The notes under the pieces are model-generated. The model saw nothing but the letters and a program-made list of their open reading frames with translations. It had not been told where the DNA came from and ran no database searches. DNA of 64,000 nucleotides, from contig JAGOPK010000001.1 in NCBI GenBank assembly GCA_017992055.1, forward strand, positions 496,001 through 560,000. The letters are read 5' to 3'. Below, piece after piece: positions 34,270-43,087 of this stretch. Numbering within the stretch: the stretch's first letter is position 1; each line of letters opens with the position of its first letter. The position numbers were made by a program, and so were the translations under genes. This DNA is from Burkholderiaceae bacterium. Lineage in GTDB: Bacteria > Pseudomonadota > Gammaproteobacteria > Burkholderiales > Burkholderiaceae_C.

Positions 34270-34635
34270 TCAGCTGCGGCCCACCAGCACCACGCCGATG
34301 CAGATCAGCGCGATGCCGGCCAGACGCATGGCGCCCACCGCCTCGCCCAGCGCCAGGCTGATCACCGCGGTCATCGCAAAGCCCAGGCCGACCAGCGGAT
34401 AGGCCTTGCTGACCTCCCAGTCGGCCAGCACGCGCAGCCAGATCACCGCGCCCAGGCCGTACAGCGCAAATCCCAGCAGCACCTGGGGCTGGGTCAGTGC
34501 CGCCCACAGCAGCCGCCACAGCGGCTGGGGCGTCGACAGCGCGCCCTGCTTCAGCGCCGTCATGCCGGCCTTGAACGCAAACTGCGCGGTCACCGACATG
34601 GCGATGCTGGCCAGCGCCAGCCACAGCGGCTTCAC
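34270..34635 (-). CDS. SMR/EamA-like four-TM transporter (ArnE/F-like flippase candidate)
   Basis: A 121-residue protein with four TM helices (about 2-22, 38-58, 66-86 and 96-116) and motifs seen in small multidrug resistance/EamA half-size transporters (WLALASIAMSVTAQFAFKAG, WEVSKAYPLVGLGFA, GIALICIGVVLVG). It starts at GTG 34635, overlapping the stop of the HAD-UbiA gene (translational coupling). Because the coupled gene should make a polyprenyl-phosphate-linked sugar, an ArnE/ArnF-like role flipping that lipid across the inner membrane is plausible. That role is inference from context. Confidence 0.75.
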   Translation of the reverse strand: MKPLWLALASIAMSVTAQFAFKAGMTALKQGALSTPQPLWRLLWAALTQPQVLLGFALYGLGAVIWLRVLADWEVSKAYPLVGLGFAMTAVISLALGEAVGAMRLAGIALICIGVVLVGRS

Positions 34636-36095
34636 AGCCAGTGCTCCATGCGCACGAAGCGGGCCGCCAGCGCGGCCGCCACCATGGCCTGCACGGTCAG
34701 CCGGCTGCCGCGGTCGCGCAGAGCATAGACCACCGGGTCGTCGTGCATCTCGCCCCGCGAGGTCTTGATCCACAAGCGGCCCAGCCAGTACAGCAGCCCG
34801 GCGGCGGTGATCCACAGCAGGCCCGGCGTGGCATAGCGGGCCAGGGTCTCGGGTGCGCTGACAAACAGGCCGAACACCACCACCGCGCTCAGCGAAGCGC
34901 CCACGCCCATGGGCCACAGCACCACCAGATCGTCGACGCGGTAGTCCCGGCCCGAGGACGCTGTGCGGCCCTGCTGCCGGTACAGCACCAGCTCGGCACA
35001 GCGCTTGACCAGGGCCAGGCTGAAGAAGATGAAGGCCGAGAACACCAGCAGCCAGGAGCTGACCGCCACCTGGATGGCCACTGCGCCGGCGATGATGCGG
35101 ATGGTGTAGAGCAGGCCCAGCGCCAGCACGTCCAGCAGCACATAGCGCTTGAGGGCCGCGCTGTAGGCCGTGGTCAGCACCAGGTACACGGCCAGCGCCA
35201 GCGCAAAGGCTGGTGACAGGGCCAGCGCCATGGCAAAGCCCAGCAGCAGCAGCGCCAGCGCCACGGCCACCACCTGCAGCACCGGCAGGGCGCCGCTGGC
35301 CAGCGGCCGCAGGCGCTTGCGCGGATGGGCCCGGTCGTTGTCCAGATCGCCCAGGTCGTTGACCACATAGGTGGCCGAGGCGACCAGCGAAAACGCCAGA
35401 AAGGCCAGCAGCAACTGGCCCAGGGCCACCAGCATCGAGGCCGGCCAGGCGGTGATCAGCGGCACGAACAGCAGCGCGTTCTTGGCCCACTGGTGCACGC
35501 GCAGCGCCTTCAGCCACGCCGCCCACCCGCCGGCCGGACGCTCGAAGTGCCGCTCCAGCGGGGTGCCGGCCTGCACCTGGGCCAGGCGCTGCGGCGTGCC
35601 ACCGACGACGATGGCGGCCTGGGCCCCGGCCCACACCGGCAGGTCGGCCGTGCTGTCGCCGGCATAGGCGAAGCGCTCGCCCTCCTGGGCGCGGATGGCG
35701 GCGAGCTTGGCCTCGCCCTTGAGGTTGTGGCCGTCGTCGGTGGCCAGAACGGCGTCGAACAGGCCCAGGTGGGCCGCCACGTCGTCGGCGATCTGCCGGT
35801 GTGCGGCAGTGGCCAGCACCAGGCGCCGACCGGCGGCCTTCTGCTCGCGCAGATAGTCCAGCAGCGGCTGGTTCCAGGGCAGGGCGCCGGGGTCCAGGCG
35901 CAGGCGCTGGGCGACGGCATTCTTGAAGCCGGCGCGGCCGGCGGCCAGCCACAGTGGCGCCTGCAGCACCTGCAACGGCTGGCGACGCAGCAGGCGCGCC
36001 AGCGACTCGTGCAGCGTATCGACGGGCGTGAGCGTGCCGTCGAGGTCGACAACCAGCGTGATGGACAGATCGGGGCGGACGGACGGGGCCGACAT
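34632..36095 (-). CDS. HAD hydrolase-UbiA prenyltransferase fusion (decaprenyl-phosphate phosphoribosyltransferase-like)
   Basis: A 487-residue two-domain protein. Residues about 10-200 form a HAD phosphatase (DLDGTLTPVDTL with Asp16/Asp18, then LATAAHRQ and DSTADLPVW). Residues about 205-487 form a UbiA-type intramembrane prenyltransferase with about nine TM helices and the motif NDLGDLDNDRAHPRKRLRP. That motif, with HP.KR.RP, is typical of enzymes that put phosphoribose from PRPP on a polyprenyl phosphate (as mycobacterial Rv3806c). The fused phosphatase could then remove the 5-phosphate. ATG 36095 was chosen because the 14 upstream residues lie inside the neighbouring gene. Confidence 0.82.
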   Translation of the reverse strand: MSAPSVRPDLSITLVVDLDGTLTPVDTLHESLARLLRRQPLQVLQAPLWLAAGRAGFKNAVAQRLRLDPGALPWNQPLLDYLREQKAAGRRLVLATAAHRQIADDVAAHLGLFDAVLATDDGHNLKGEAKLAAIRAQEGERFAYAGDSTADLPVWAGAQAAIVVGGTPQRLAQVQAGTPLERHFERPAGGWAAWLKALRVHQWAKNALLFVPLITAWPASMLVALGQLLLAFLAFSLVASATYVVNDLGDLDNDRAHPRKRLRPLASGALPVLQVVAVALALLLLGFAMALALSPAFALALAVYLVLTTAYSAALKRYVLLDVLALGLLYTIRIIAGAVAIQVAVSSWLLVFSAFIFFSLALVKRCAELVLYRQQGRTASSGRDYRVDDLVVLWPMGVGASLSAVVVFGLFVSAPETLARYATPGLLWITAAGLLYWLGRLWIKTSRGEMHDDPVVYALRDRGSRLTVQAMVAAALAARFVRMEHWL

Positions 36096-36108
36096 GCTCG
36101 GTGCGGGC

Positions 36109-37803
36109 TCAGCGGCCCAGTGCAAAACGCGGGGCATGGCGCTGCAGCCACTGCTCCAGCATCATCAGGATCCACACCATCTCGCCGTAGTAGCCGGGGT
36201 GCTCGGGCAGGTGCCGGCCCAGCAGGACCTGCACGAAGCCGGGCTGCACCAGGCCGCGCTGGGCCAGGCTGTGCAGGCTGTCGCTGGCTAGGCGGTTGAG
36301 CGCCGCATGCCGCACCGCCCACACACCGAAGGGCAGGCCGAAGCCCTGCTTCTTCTTGGTGATGATCTCGTCGGGCAGGAAGCCGCGCAGCGCCTCCTTG
36401 AAGAACCAGCGCAGCTTCAGCCCGCGCAGCTTGTAGGCCGTGGGCAACCGGGTGGAGAAGTCGACCAGGTCCTCGTCCAGCATCGGAAAGCCCACCGCCA
36501 GGCCCGCCAGCGTGGTGGTGCCGCAGACCTTGGGCAGGTCGTTCTCGGCCAGCGTGTAGCGCCAGTCGAAGGCCAGTTGCCGGTCCAGCGCCCCGGCGCG
36601 CTGCGGCTGGCCCCAGACCTCGCGCTGCTGGCGGGCCGGGCTTTGCCGGTCGATGCGCTGCAGCAGCGCCGGCGGCAGCACGGTCTCGACGCCCAGGCGT
36701 TCCAGCAGGTTGTAGGTCTGCAGCCGGTCGGGCAGCGGCACGCTGGCCTGGCGCACATAGCTGCTGCCCTTCTTGAGCAGCGGCAGCGCGCCCACCAGCG
36801 GGTTGTCCAGCGCCGGGCCCAGCAGGCCGCGCAGCGGCCCCGGCAGCGCATCCCAGACGCCGAACACGCGCTGCGTGGCATAGCGCTTGTTGCCGCCGAA
36901 CAGCTCGTCGCCGCCGTCGCCGGCGAGGATGCGGGTGATGCCGTCGTCGCGGGCCATGCGCGCGCAATAGAAGGCCGGCACCGCCGACGAGTTGCCGAAC
37001 GGTTGGTCGTAGTGCGCGGCCACGTCGGGGATGCTGCGCACCAGGTCGTCGGGGGTGACGTAGTACTCGTGGTGCTCGGTGCCGAAATGCTTGGCGGCGA
37101 TGCGCGCAAAGGCCATCTCGTCATAGCCCTCGGCCTCGAAGCCGATGGAATAACTCGCCGCCTGGCCGGCCACCTGCTTGAGCATGCCGGCGACGGTGGA
37201 GCTGTCGGTGCCGCCGCTGAGAAAGCAGCCCGGCTTGCCCTGGTCCCACTGGCGGGACACCGCCTGCTTCAGCAGGCCGCGGAACTCGTCGCGCAGCGCG
37301 CCGAAGTCGGCGCCGCCCGCGGCCTGCGGGTTGAACTCGGGCACCCAGTACGGCCGCACCTCGATGCGACCGTCGCGGAACAGCGCCCAGTGCCCGGCCG
37401 GCAGGCGCTGCACGCCGACGAAGCCGGTGCGCGGCGCCGGGATGACGTGGAAGTACAGATAGTCGTAGACCGCCTGCAGGTCCAGCTCGGCCGCTGGCGC
37501 CAGCCGCGCCAGCTCGTCGGCGCGCTCGGCCACATGCAGGCAGCCGTCGACGATGCGCCAGCACAGCGTCTGGCGGGCGAAGCGGTCCACCGCGAGCAGA
37601 TGGCTGCCGTCGGGGCGCTGCAGGGCCACGGCAAAGTCGCCCTGCACCGAGCGCAGCCGGGCCGCCGTGTCGGCGCCGTCGAGTGCCAGCGACCAGGCCG
37701 TCGCATCGTCCTGGCTGCGCTGGGCGGCTTGTGCGGCCGGCGTGGCAAAGCGCGGCTTGCCGGCGGTGAGGGGGCGCGTGGACAGGGTGGCAGGGCTGGT
37801 CAT
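36109..37803 (-). CDS. asparagine synthase-like protein with a degenerate glutaminase half
   Basis: A 564-residue protein. The C-terminal synthetase domain is complete: CFLSGGTDSSTVAGML PP-loop, ILAGDGGDELFGGNKRY, and EIITKKKQGFGLPFG near the end. The N-terminus begins MTSPATLSTRP, so the catalytic Cys2 of class II amidotransferases is absent and the glutaminase region is short (about residues 1-190), although KGFVGVQRLPAGHW-like core strands remain. It may use free ammonia, use a partner glutaminase, or have another ligase activity. It begins 10 bases after the stop of the upstream glycosyltransferase gene. Confidence 0.85.
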   Translation of the reverse strand: MTSPATLSTRPLTAGKPRFATPAAQAAQRSQDDATAWSLALDGADTAARLRSVQGDFAVALQRPDGSHLLAVDRFARQTLCWRIVDGCLHVAERADELARLAPAAELDLQAVYDYLYFHVIPAPRTGFVGVQRLPAGHWALFRDGRIEVRPYWVPEFNPQAAGGADFGALRDEFRGLLKQAVSRQWDQGKPGCFLSGGTDSSTVAGMLKQVAGQAASYSIGFEAEGYDEMAFARIAAKHFGTEHHEYYVTPDDLVRSIPDVAAHYDQPFGNSSAVPAFYCARMARDDGITRILAGDGGDELFGGNKRYATQRVFGVWDALPGPLRGLLGPALDNPLVGALPLLKKGSSYVRQASVPLPDRLQTYNLLERLGVETVLPPALLQRIDRQSPARQQREVWGQPQRAGALDRQLAFDWRYTLAENDLPKVCGTTTLAGLAVGFPMLDEDLVDFSTRLPTAYKLRGLKLRWFFKEALRGFLPDEIITKKKQGFGLPFGVWAVRHAALNRLASDSLHSLAQRGLVQPGFVQVLLGRHLPEHPGYYGEMVWILMMLEQWLQRHAPRFALGR

Positions 37804-37813
37804 GGTTCGAACT

Positions 37814-39064
37814 TCAGGGGAGTGCCGCGCGGATCTTCTCGGCCGCGTCGGCGGTGACGCGCGACTCGTCGTAGTGTTGCATTGCGCAACGCCGTGCGGC
37901 CTCGCCGAGGCGCAGGCAGCGCCCGGGATCGTCCAGCAGTGCGCACAGTGCATCGGCAAAGTCGGCGGCGGCGTCGGCCAGCACGATCTCGCCGCGCTCG
38001 GCCGAGAACACCAGGCCTTCGGCCCCCAGGGTCGTGGAGACGATGGGCCGCTGCTGCAGCGCGCCCTCGACGATCTTGATGCGCGTGCCGCCACCGCTGT
38101 GGATGGGGCAGGCCACCACCCGGGTCTGCGCATACAGCGCGGCCAGGTCGAGCACGAAGCCCAGGAACTCGACGCCGGGCGGTGGCGCGGCGAAACCGGC
38201 GATGCGCTCGCAATCCTTGCCGGCGATGCGCAGTTGGGCCTGCGGGCAGCGTTGGCGCACCCGCGGCCAGACCTGCTGGATCAGCCACTCGGCGCCTGAT
38301 CGGTTGGGTCCATAGGTGTGCACGCCCAGGAACAGCACCGAGGGCTGATCCGGCAGCGCACTGACCGTGGGCGTGGGCACGGCATTGGCCACGGCCGCCA
38401 CGCGCGTGCTGTGGCAGCGCGCATTGAGCTCGCGGGCGTCGGCGTCCGAGCACACCAGGGTCAGTGCGGCGCGCCGGATGGCCCAGTCCTCCATGCGCCG
38501 CAGCGCCGGCACCTGCAGCAGCTGCAGGCGCTTGCTGCGCCACACCGGCGGCAGGGCCACGGCGCGGGCGAACGCCTTGCTCTCGATGTCGTCCAGGTCG
38601 AAGGCCACCGGCGGCGTGGGCCGGCCGCTGCGCCGCAGCAGGGCCATGGCCGGCAGGCGGTGGGCGAACACCAGGGTGGGCCGGGTCTGCGACAGCACAT
38701 CGTGCAGCGCGTCCTGCAGGGCAGCGCTGCTCATGCGCGCATAGGTCCACTGCCGGTACAGGCTGGTGGCCGGCCGCAGATAGCCGCGCCACAGGTCGTG
38801 CATCACCGGCTGCGGCGGCTTGGGGTCGACCTCGACGCGGATCTCGCCGACCTGCACGTCCCACAGGCGTGCGAAATCCCCGCGCAGCGCATCGGCCTCG
38901 GCCAGGCCCCAGCGCGTGCCGTGCGGGGCCAGCAGCAGCAGGTGCAGCGGCCCGCCGCAGGCCTGCTGCAGCGCGCGCATCAGCAGGCGCATGCGCTGGG
39001 CCGTGCCATGGCGGAACGCAGCCAGCGGACGGGGCCAGCGGTCGGAGATGAACAGCGCGCTCAT
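37814..39064 (-). CDS. glycosyltransferase family 4
   Basis: A 416-residue GT-B enzyme. The acceptor domain carries ALFISDRWPRPLAAFRHGTA and VAFDLDDIESKAFAR. The donor domain shows VLFLGVHTYGPNRSGAEWL and the motif PIHSGGGTRIKIVEGALQQ, which is the glutamate motif of this GT subgroup. ATG 39064 overlaps the stop of the upstream GT2 gene (ATGA). It is third-from-last in the group leading to the HAD-UbiA fusion and is probably part of the same glycan pathway. Sugar specificity unknown. Confidence 0.88.
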   Translation of the reverse strand: MSALFISDRWPRPLAAFRHGTAQRMRLLMRALQQACGGPLHLLLLAPHGTRWGLAEADALRGDFARLWDVQVGEIRVEVDPKPPQPVMHDLWRGYLRPATSLYRQWTYARMSSAALQDALHDVLSQTRPTLVFAHRLPAMALLRRSGRPTPPVAFDLDDIESKAFARAVALPPVWRSKRLQLLQVPALRRMEDWAIRRAALTLVCSDADARELNARCHSTRVAAVANAVPTPTVSALPDQPSVLFLGVHTYGPNRSGAEWLIQQVWPRVRQRCPQAQLRIAGKDCERIAGFAAPPPGVEFLGFVLDLAALYAQTRVVACPIHSGGGTRIKIVEGALQQRPIVSTTLGAEGLVFSAERGEIVLADAAADFADALCALLDDPGRCLRLGEAARRCAMQHYDESRVTADAAEKIRAALP

Positions 39065-40017
39065 CGTGCGCACGCCAGCTGCCAGTCGGAGCGCAACATG
39101 CGCAGCAAGGCCCCGGGCAGGCTGTGCTGCTGCAACTTGCCAAGCCGCCGTGCCAGTGCAACCCGCGGCAGGCCGGCAAAACGTATGCCGGCATTTCCGG
39201 CCTGCTGGTAGAGCCAGTACCGCGCCGCCCCACGCAGTTTCGTATCGTCAGGGTCGCCGGGCTCCAGCGGTAGCTGGGCCAGATGGCCATCCAGCCACTC
39301 CAAGAACTGCACCCAGGCCTCCAGCTTCAGCGACGCCAATCTTGTGTTCGCGTACTGGCTGATGTTGGCGTCCGACAGTCGCCAATGCACCCTGGCCCCG
39401 CGCACGGCCCGGATGCCGCCACCGCGTGCGGCCAGCTTGATCCAGGTGGCGTCGTCGCTGCACCAGGCCAGCGGGAAGGACTGGAAACCGCCCGCGGCCT
39501 GGAAGGCCGAGCGGCGGAACACATAGTCCGGCGCGTAGCTGGAGAGCTCGAACCTCAGCCGCTGCAGCAGAAAGCGCCGTGCCGACAACCGGTCCGCAAA
39601 CGCCGGTTCGTCGCGCAGGGGCTGGCCTTCGCCATCGATGCGCAGCACATCGAAGTGAAAGACGTCGGCCTGCGGCTCACGGCCCTGGGCCTCGCGCCAG
39701 GCCCTGACGCAGCCCGGCTCCATGACATCGTCGTCGCTGAACAGCCAGACCCAGGGCTGGTCGCCGAGAGCGATGCAGCGGTGCCACTGGGCCACCAGGT
39801 CGCGGCCGCCCAGGTTGTGTTCGAAGCGGTGATAGACCAGGGGCACGCGATCCTGCCAGCGGCGGCAGACCGCCGTCAGGTCATCGGGCGAAGCGTCGTC
39901 GCCGATGTGCACGCGAAAGCCCTGGTCCTGCTGCTCGCTGATCGAGCCCAGTGCAGCGTCCAGGTACCTGGCCTTGTAGGCCGGGATGACGATGGACAGG
40001 TCGGCGGTGTCGCTCAT
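39061..40017 (-). CDS. glycosyltransferase family 2
   Basis: A 318-residue GT-A enzyme beginning LSIVIPAYKARYLDAALGSI, with VHIGDDASPDDL (first Asp motif) and VWLFSDDDVMEPG (DXD metal site). LAWCSDDATWIKLAARGGG is the later acidic/acceptor segment. ATG 40017 follows the WbsX-like stop by 8 bases. The frame is open further upstream, but that part lies inside the WbsX-like gene and is rejected. Confidence 0.88.
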   Translation of the reverse strand: MSDTADLSIVIPAYKARYLDAALGSISEQQDQGFRVHIGDDASPDDLTAVCRRWQDRVPLVYHRFEHNLGGRDLVAQWHRCIALGDQPWVWLFSDDDVMEPGCVRAWREAQGREPQADVFHFDVLRIDGEGQPLRDEPAFADRLSARRFLLQRLRFELSSYAPDYVFRRSAFQAAGGFQSFPLAWCSDDATWIKLAARGGGIRAVRGARVHWRLSDANISQYANTRLASLKLEAWVQFLEWLDGHLAQLPLEPGDPDDTKLRGAARYWLYQQAGNAGIRFAGLPRVALARRLGKLQQHSLPGALLRMLRSDWQLACAR

Positions 40018-40025
40018 CACCGCGA

Positions 40026-41108
40026 CTAGACCCCTGCCCGGCGCCGAGCCTCGGCATGGGCCTCCAGGTAGGCACGGCCCCAGCGCTGGCAGGGTTCCAG
40101 GTGGTTGCCTTCGGCCCATTCGTTCCAGGCGTTGACGAACACCAGTTTCTCGTCGGCCGGGCACTGCAGCGCTGCCTCGGCCTGCAGCACCTGCTCCAGC
40201 CAGCGGCCATAGGCCTGCGGCGTGCCATTGACGAAGATGGTCGCGTCCTTCTTGCGGCGGGCCGAGTTGTCGAAGCCTGGTGTCACGCAGCGATGGCGCC
40301 TGAAGCCAGGTTGCGGCTTGGCCAGCATGTCCGCCACCAGGTCGTCGTACTCGGCGAAGCGGTGCTCCAGGTAGCCGCGCGGATACAGGCCCAGCCGCGC
40401 CGCAATGCGGTGCAGGCGGCCATGCTGGCGCGCGCGCACCTGGCGCCAATCGGGAGCGAACTCCATCGCGGCATCGAAGCCGATTTCGGTCGGATTCACG
40501 TCCGAGCGGAACGACTCCACGCGCATCAGGTACAGGTCGCCCAGGCCGGCACGGGCCGCTTCGCGTCGCCAGGTCTCGGCCGTGCGCTGGGGCTGGGGCA
40601 GCAGTTCAGTGCGGTAGACCAGCAGCACCGGCCTGCCGCCGACGCGCAGATAGCGTGCATCCGCCAGGATGGGCAGCAGGTGACGGATGTGGGCCTCATC
40701 GTCGGCGTCGGAGTAGTGCTGCTCCAGCAACGCCTGATTGGAGCGTCCATCCCAGGCGCGCGTCCAGTTCTCGTTGGCCCAGCACAGGCAGAACGGAAAG
40801 TCCGGCTGGCCGCTGGCCACGATCTCGCGCACCGGGCGCTCCAGCACCTGCTTGCCGGTGAACCAGTAGTGGTAGTAGCAGAACGCATCGATGCCGTATT
40901 GCCGCGCCAGTTCGGCCTGCGCCAGGCGCGCTTCGGGCAGGCGCAAGTCGTAGAAGCCCAGGTCCGCCGGTAGATGCGGCTGAGTATGACCGGGCACCAC
41001 CGGACGCGCCTTGGTGACGTTAGTCCACTCGGTGAAGCCCTTGCCCCACCAGGCATCGTTCTCGGGGATGGGGTGGAACTGGGGGAGGTGGATGGCGATG
41101 GTGCGCAT
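40026..41108 (-). CDS. WbsX-like glycosyltransferase / GH99-like domain protein
   Basis: A 360-residue protein beginning MRTIAIHLPQFHPIPEND, with WWGKGFTEWTNVTKARP, YGIDAFCYYHYWFTGK, FCLCWANENWTRAWDG and, near the end, FVNAWNEWAEGNHLEP. These blocks are diagnostic of the WbsX family of O-antigen biosynthesis proteins, whose fold is related to GH99 glycosidases. It is cytoplasmic. Its reaction is not established for most members. It sits between two GT2 genes on the minus strand, with a 13-base gap to the upstream one. Confidence 0.9.
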   Translation of the reverse strand: MRTIAIHLPQFHPIPENDAWWGKGFTEWTNVTKARPVVPGHTQPHLPADLGFYDLRLPEARLAQAELARQYGIDAFCYYHYWFTGKQVLERPVREIVASGQPDFPFCLCWANENWTRAWDGRSNQALLEQHYSDADDEAHIRHLLPILADARYLRVGGRPVLLVYRTELLPQPQRTAETWRREAARAGLGDLYLMRVESFRSDVNPTEIGFDAAMEFAPDWRQVRARQHGRLHRIAARLGLYPRGYLEHRFAEYDDLVADMLAKPQPGFRRHRCVTPGFDNSARRKKDATIFVNGTPQAYGRWLEQVLQAEAALQCPADEKLVFVNAWNEWAEGNHLEPCQRWGRAYLEAHAEARRRAGV

Positions 41109-41121
41109 GAAGCTCGTGCCG

Positions 41122-42132
41122 TTATCGGAGCGTACGGACCGCACGCAGTCCAAGTGACGCGCCCAGCCACTGGCGCACGCGCCAAGGCAGGAGCGCGCAC
41201 ACGCGGTGAAACACCCGTCGCCCCATCCAGTTGTGATGCAGACCAAGGTAGACGACCGCCTGCAGCCGCTCCCTGGCATTGCCAACGCTCAACAGCAGCG
41301 GCCAGATCAGACCGGGCTCACCGGCCTTTGAGGCCTCGACCGTGGCGCGCAGCAGTTCGTCGAGATGGTGGTCGCGCAGTGGACCGGCCGGCAGCGAGTT
41401 CAGGTGCTTGCGCCGCAGTCGCAGGTAGGCCTGCTTGATGCGAGGAGACTCGTGGGTCATGCTGGTGCCATGCATGCGCACCAAGGCATGGGATTGGTCG
41501 GCCGGGCAGTAGGCGAAGCGCACGGATTGAAGCTCGCAGCGCCACCAGAAGTCCCAGTCCTCCAGGGCTGGCAGCTCGCAGTCGAACAGCCCCACGCGGT
41601 CCACCACCGACCGCCGCAGCAGCGGGCTGCACACAGGAAACAGGTTGCGGTGCACGAAGCCCGGCGCCTTCGACTGCCAACCCAGCCAGTTCTCCTGGAT
41701 CCAGTCATGGTCGGGCCCGCGGGCATACATGCCGAACGAGAGGTCCCGCGGGGCCTCATCCCGGAAGTAGCGGGCGCTGCCGTAGACCACGTCCACGTCC
41801 GCATGGCGTTCCAGCACGTCGGCCTGCTGCTGCAGTTTGTTGGGCTGCAGAAGATCGTCGGCATCGAGAAACTGCAGTGCCGCGCCGCGGGCCACCGCAA
41901 TCCCGGCATTGCGGGCCGACGACAGGCCTCCGTTGGGCTTGCGCACATAGCGCAGCCGGGGTTCCTCACGGGCCAGTTCGCGGACCACCTGCTCGGTGTC
42001 ATCGGGCGAGCCATCGTCGACCACGATGGCTTCCCAATCGGTGTAGGTCTGCTGTTGCAGCGACGCAATGCAGTCGCGCAGGTAATGCGCCTGCCGGTAG
42101 CAGGGCACGATCACCGAGATGCAGCCGATCAC
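41122..42132 (-). CDS. glycosyltransferase family 2
   Basis: A 336-residue GT-A enzyme with ISVIVPCYRQAHYLRDCI, IVVDDGSPDDTEQVV and the DXD site ALQFLDADDLLQPNKL. The C-terminal half (ALEDWDFWWRCELQSVRF, then TSMTHESPRIK) is the typical acceptor region. It starts at GTG 42132, which overlaps the stop of the next GT2 gene upstream, so the two are translationally coupled. Sugar specificity unknown. Confidence 0.88.
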   Translation of the reverse strand: MIGCISVIVPCYRQAHYLRDCIASLQQQTYTDWEAIVVDDGSPDDTEQVVRELAREEPRLRYVRKPNGGLSSARNAGIAVARGAALQFLDADDLLQPNKLQQQADVLERHADVDVVYGSARYFRDEAPRDLSFGMYARGPDHDWIQENWLGWQSKAPGFVHRNLFPVCSPLLRRSVVDRVGLFDCELPALEDWDFWWRCELQSVRFAYCPADQSHALVRMHGTSMTHESPRIKQAYLRLRRKHLNSLPAGPLRDHHLDELLRATVEASKAGEPGLIWPLLLSVGNARERLQAVVYLGLHHNWMGRRVFHRVCALLPWRVRQWLGASLGLRAVRTLR

Positions 42133-43070
42133 CGGGCGGCTCCGAAAAGCCGCGCCAGCCGCCACTTCCAGGCGCGTGCCAGCTCGCGGCGTGCCGGTGC
42201 CGCCAGCGGGGCCATGCGCAACGCCCGCCAACGCATGCGCCGCGCCTCGGCGTGCCGGCCTTGCGCACTCAGCCGCGTGCTGGTGTCCAGCAGTTCGGCG
42301 GAGCAGGCCACCAGCAAGTCCGGCCGTCGGCGCAGCACCGCCTGCCGTGCCGCGGCCAGGTTTTCTGGCCCTCCGGCGCGACGCTGCAGCGCCAGCTGCC
42401 GGTACAGCTCGGCCGCCTCGCGTTGCGCAACGATCTTGTCCACAGAGATCTGACCCTCGTGGACGCGGTAGCGCAGCAAGGCCTCGGGCAGGTTGTCCAT
42501 CTCGCCCAGATCGGCCAGCCTGAGCCACAGGTCATAGTCCTGAGCGAAGCGTCCGCCCAGTGCCCGGTAGCCGCCCGCGGCCCTGAAGGCATCGGCCCGC
42601 ATCATGGCCGTGGGATGTCCGAACGGGTTGTTCTCCAGCAGCGCCGTGCGCAGCACGCCGTCGCCCGACTTCACCGTCTGCCGGCCCAGGGCTTCGCCCC
42701 GGGCATCGATCAGATCGAAGGCCGTGCCCAGCAGCACCAGTGCAGGCCGCTGGGCAAAAGCGGCCACCTGGTGCTTCAGCCGTTCGGGATGGGCCACATC
42801 GTCGGCATCCATCCTGGCCAGCAGCGAACCCCTGGCGTGTGAAGCCGCCAGATTGAGCGCCTCCACCAGGCCCGCATTGACCGGCTGCTCGATGACGCGC
42901 AACCGCGCATCGGTCCAGCCACGCAGCAGCGCGCCCGAGCCATCGGTGGACGCATCGTTGACCACGATCAGCTCGAAATCCGCAAAACTCTGCGACAGCA
43001 CGCTGGACACCGCTTCGCCGAGGAACGCTTCCCCGTTGAAGACCGACATCAGCACGGATACCAGGGGCAT
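42129..43070 (-). CDS. glycosyltransferase family 2
   Basis: A 313-residue GT-A enzyme: VSVLMSVFNGEAFLGEAVSS, IVVNDASTDGSGALL, and the DXD site LARMDADDVAHPERLKHQ. The C-terminal segment RFAQDYDLWLRLADLGE contains the ED-type catalytic-base motif in the form QDYDLW. ATG 43070 was chosen, since upstream in-frame sequence is a shadow of the methyltransferase gene. A 17-base gap separates it from that gene. Confidence 0.88.
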   Translation of the reverse strand: MPLVSVLMSVFNGEAFLGEAVSSVLSQSFADFELIVVNDASTDGSGALLRGWTDARLRVIEQPVNAGLVEALNLAASHARGSLLARMDADDVAHPERLKHQVAAFAQRPALVLLGTAFDLIDARGEALGRQTVKSGDGVLRTALLENNPFGHPTAMMRADAFRAAGGYRALGGRFAQDYDLWLRLADLGEMDNLPEALLRYRVHEGQISVDKIVAQREAAELYRQLALQRRAGGPENLAAARQAVLRRRPDLLVACSAELLDTSTRLSAQGRHAEARRMRWRALRMAPLAAPARRELARAWKWRLARLFGAAR

Positions 43071-43087
43071 TCGACGCGTCCTGCCGA

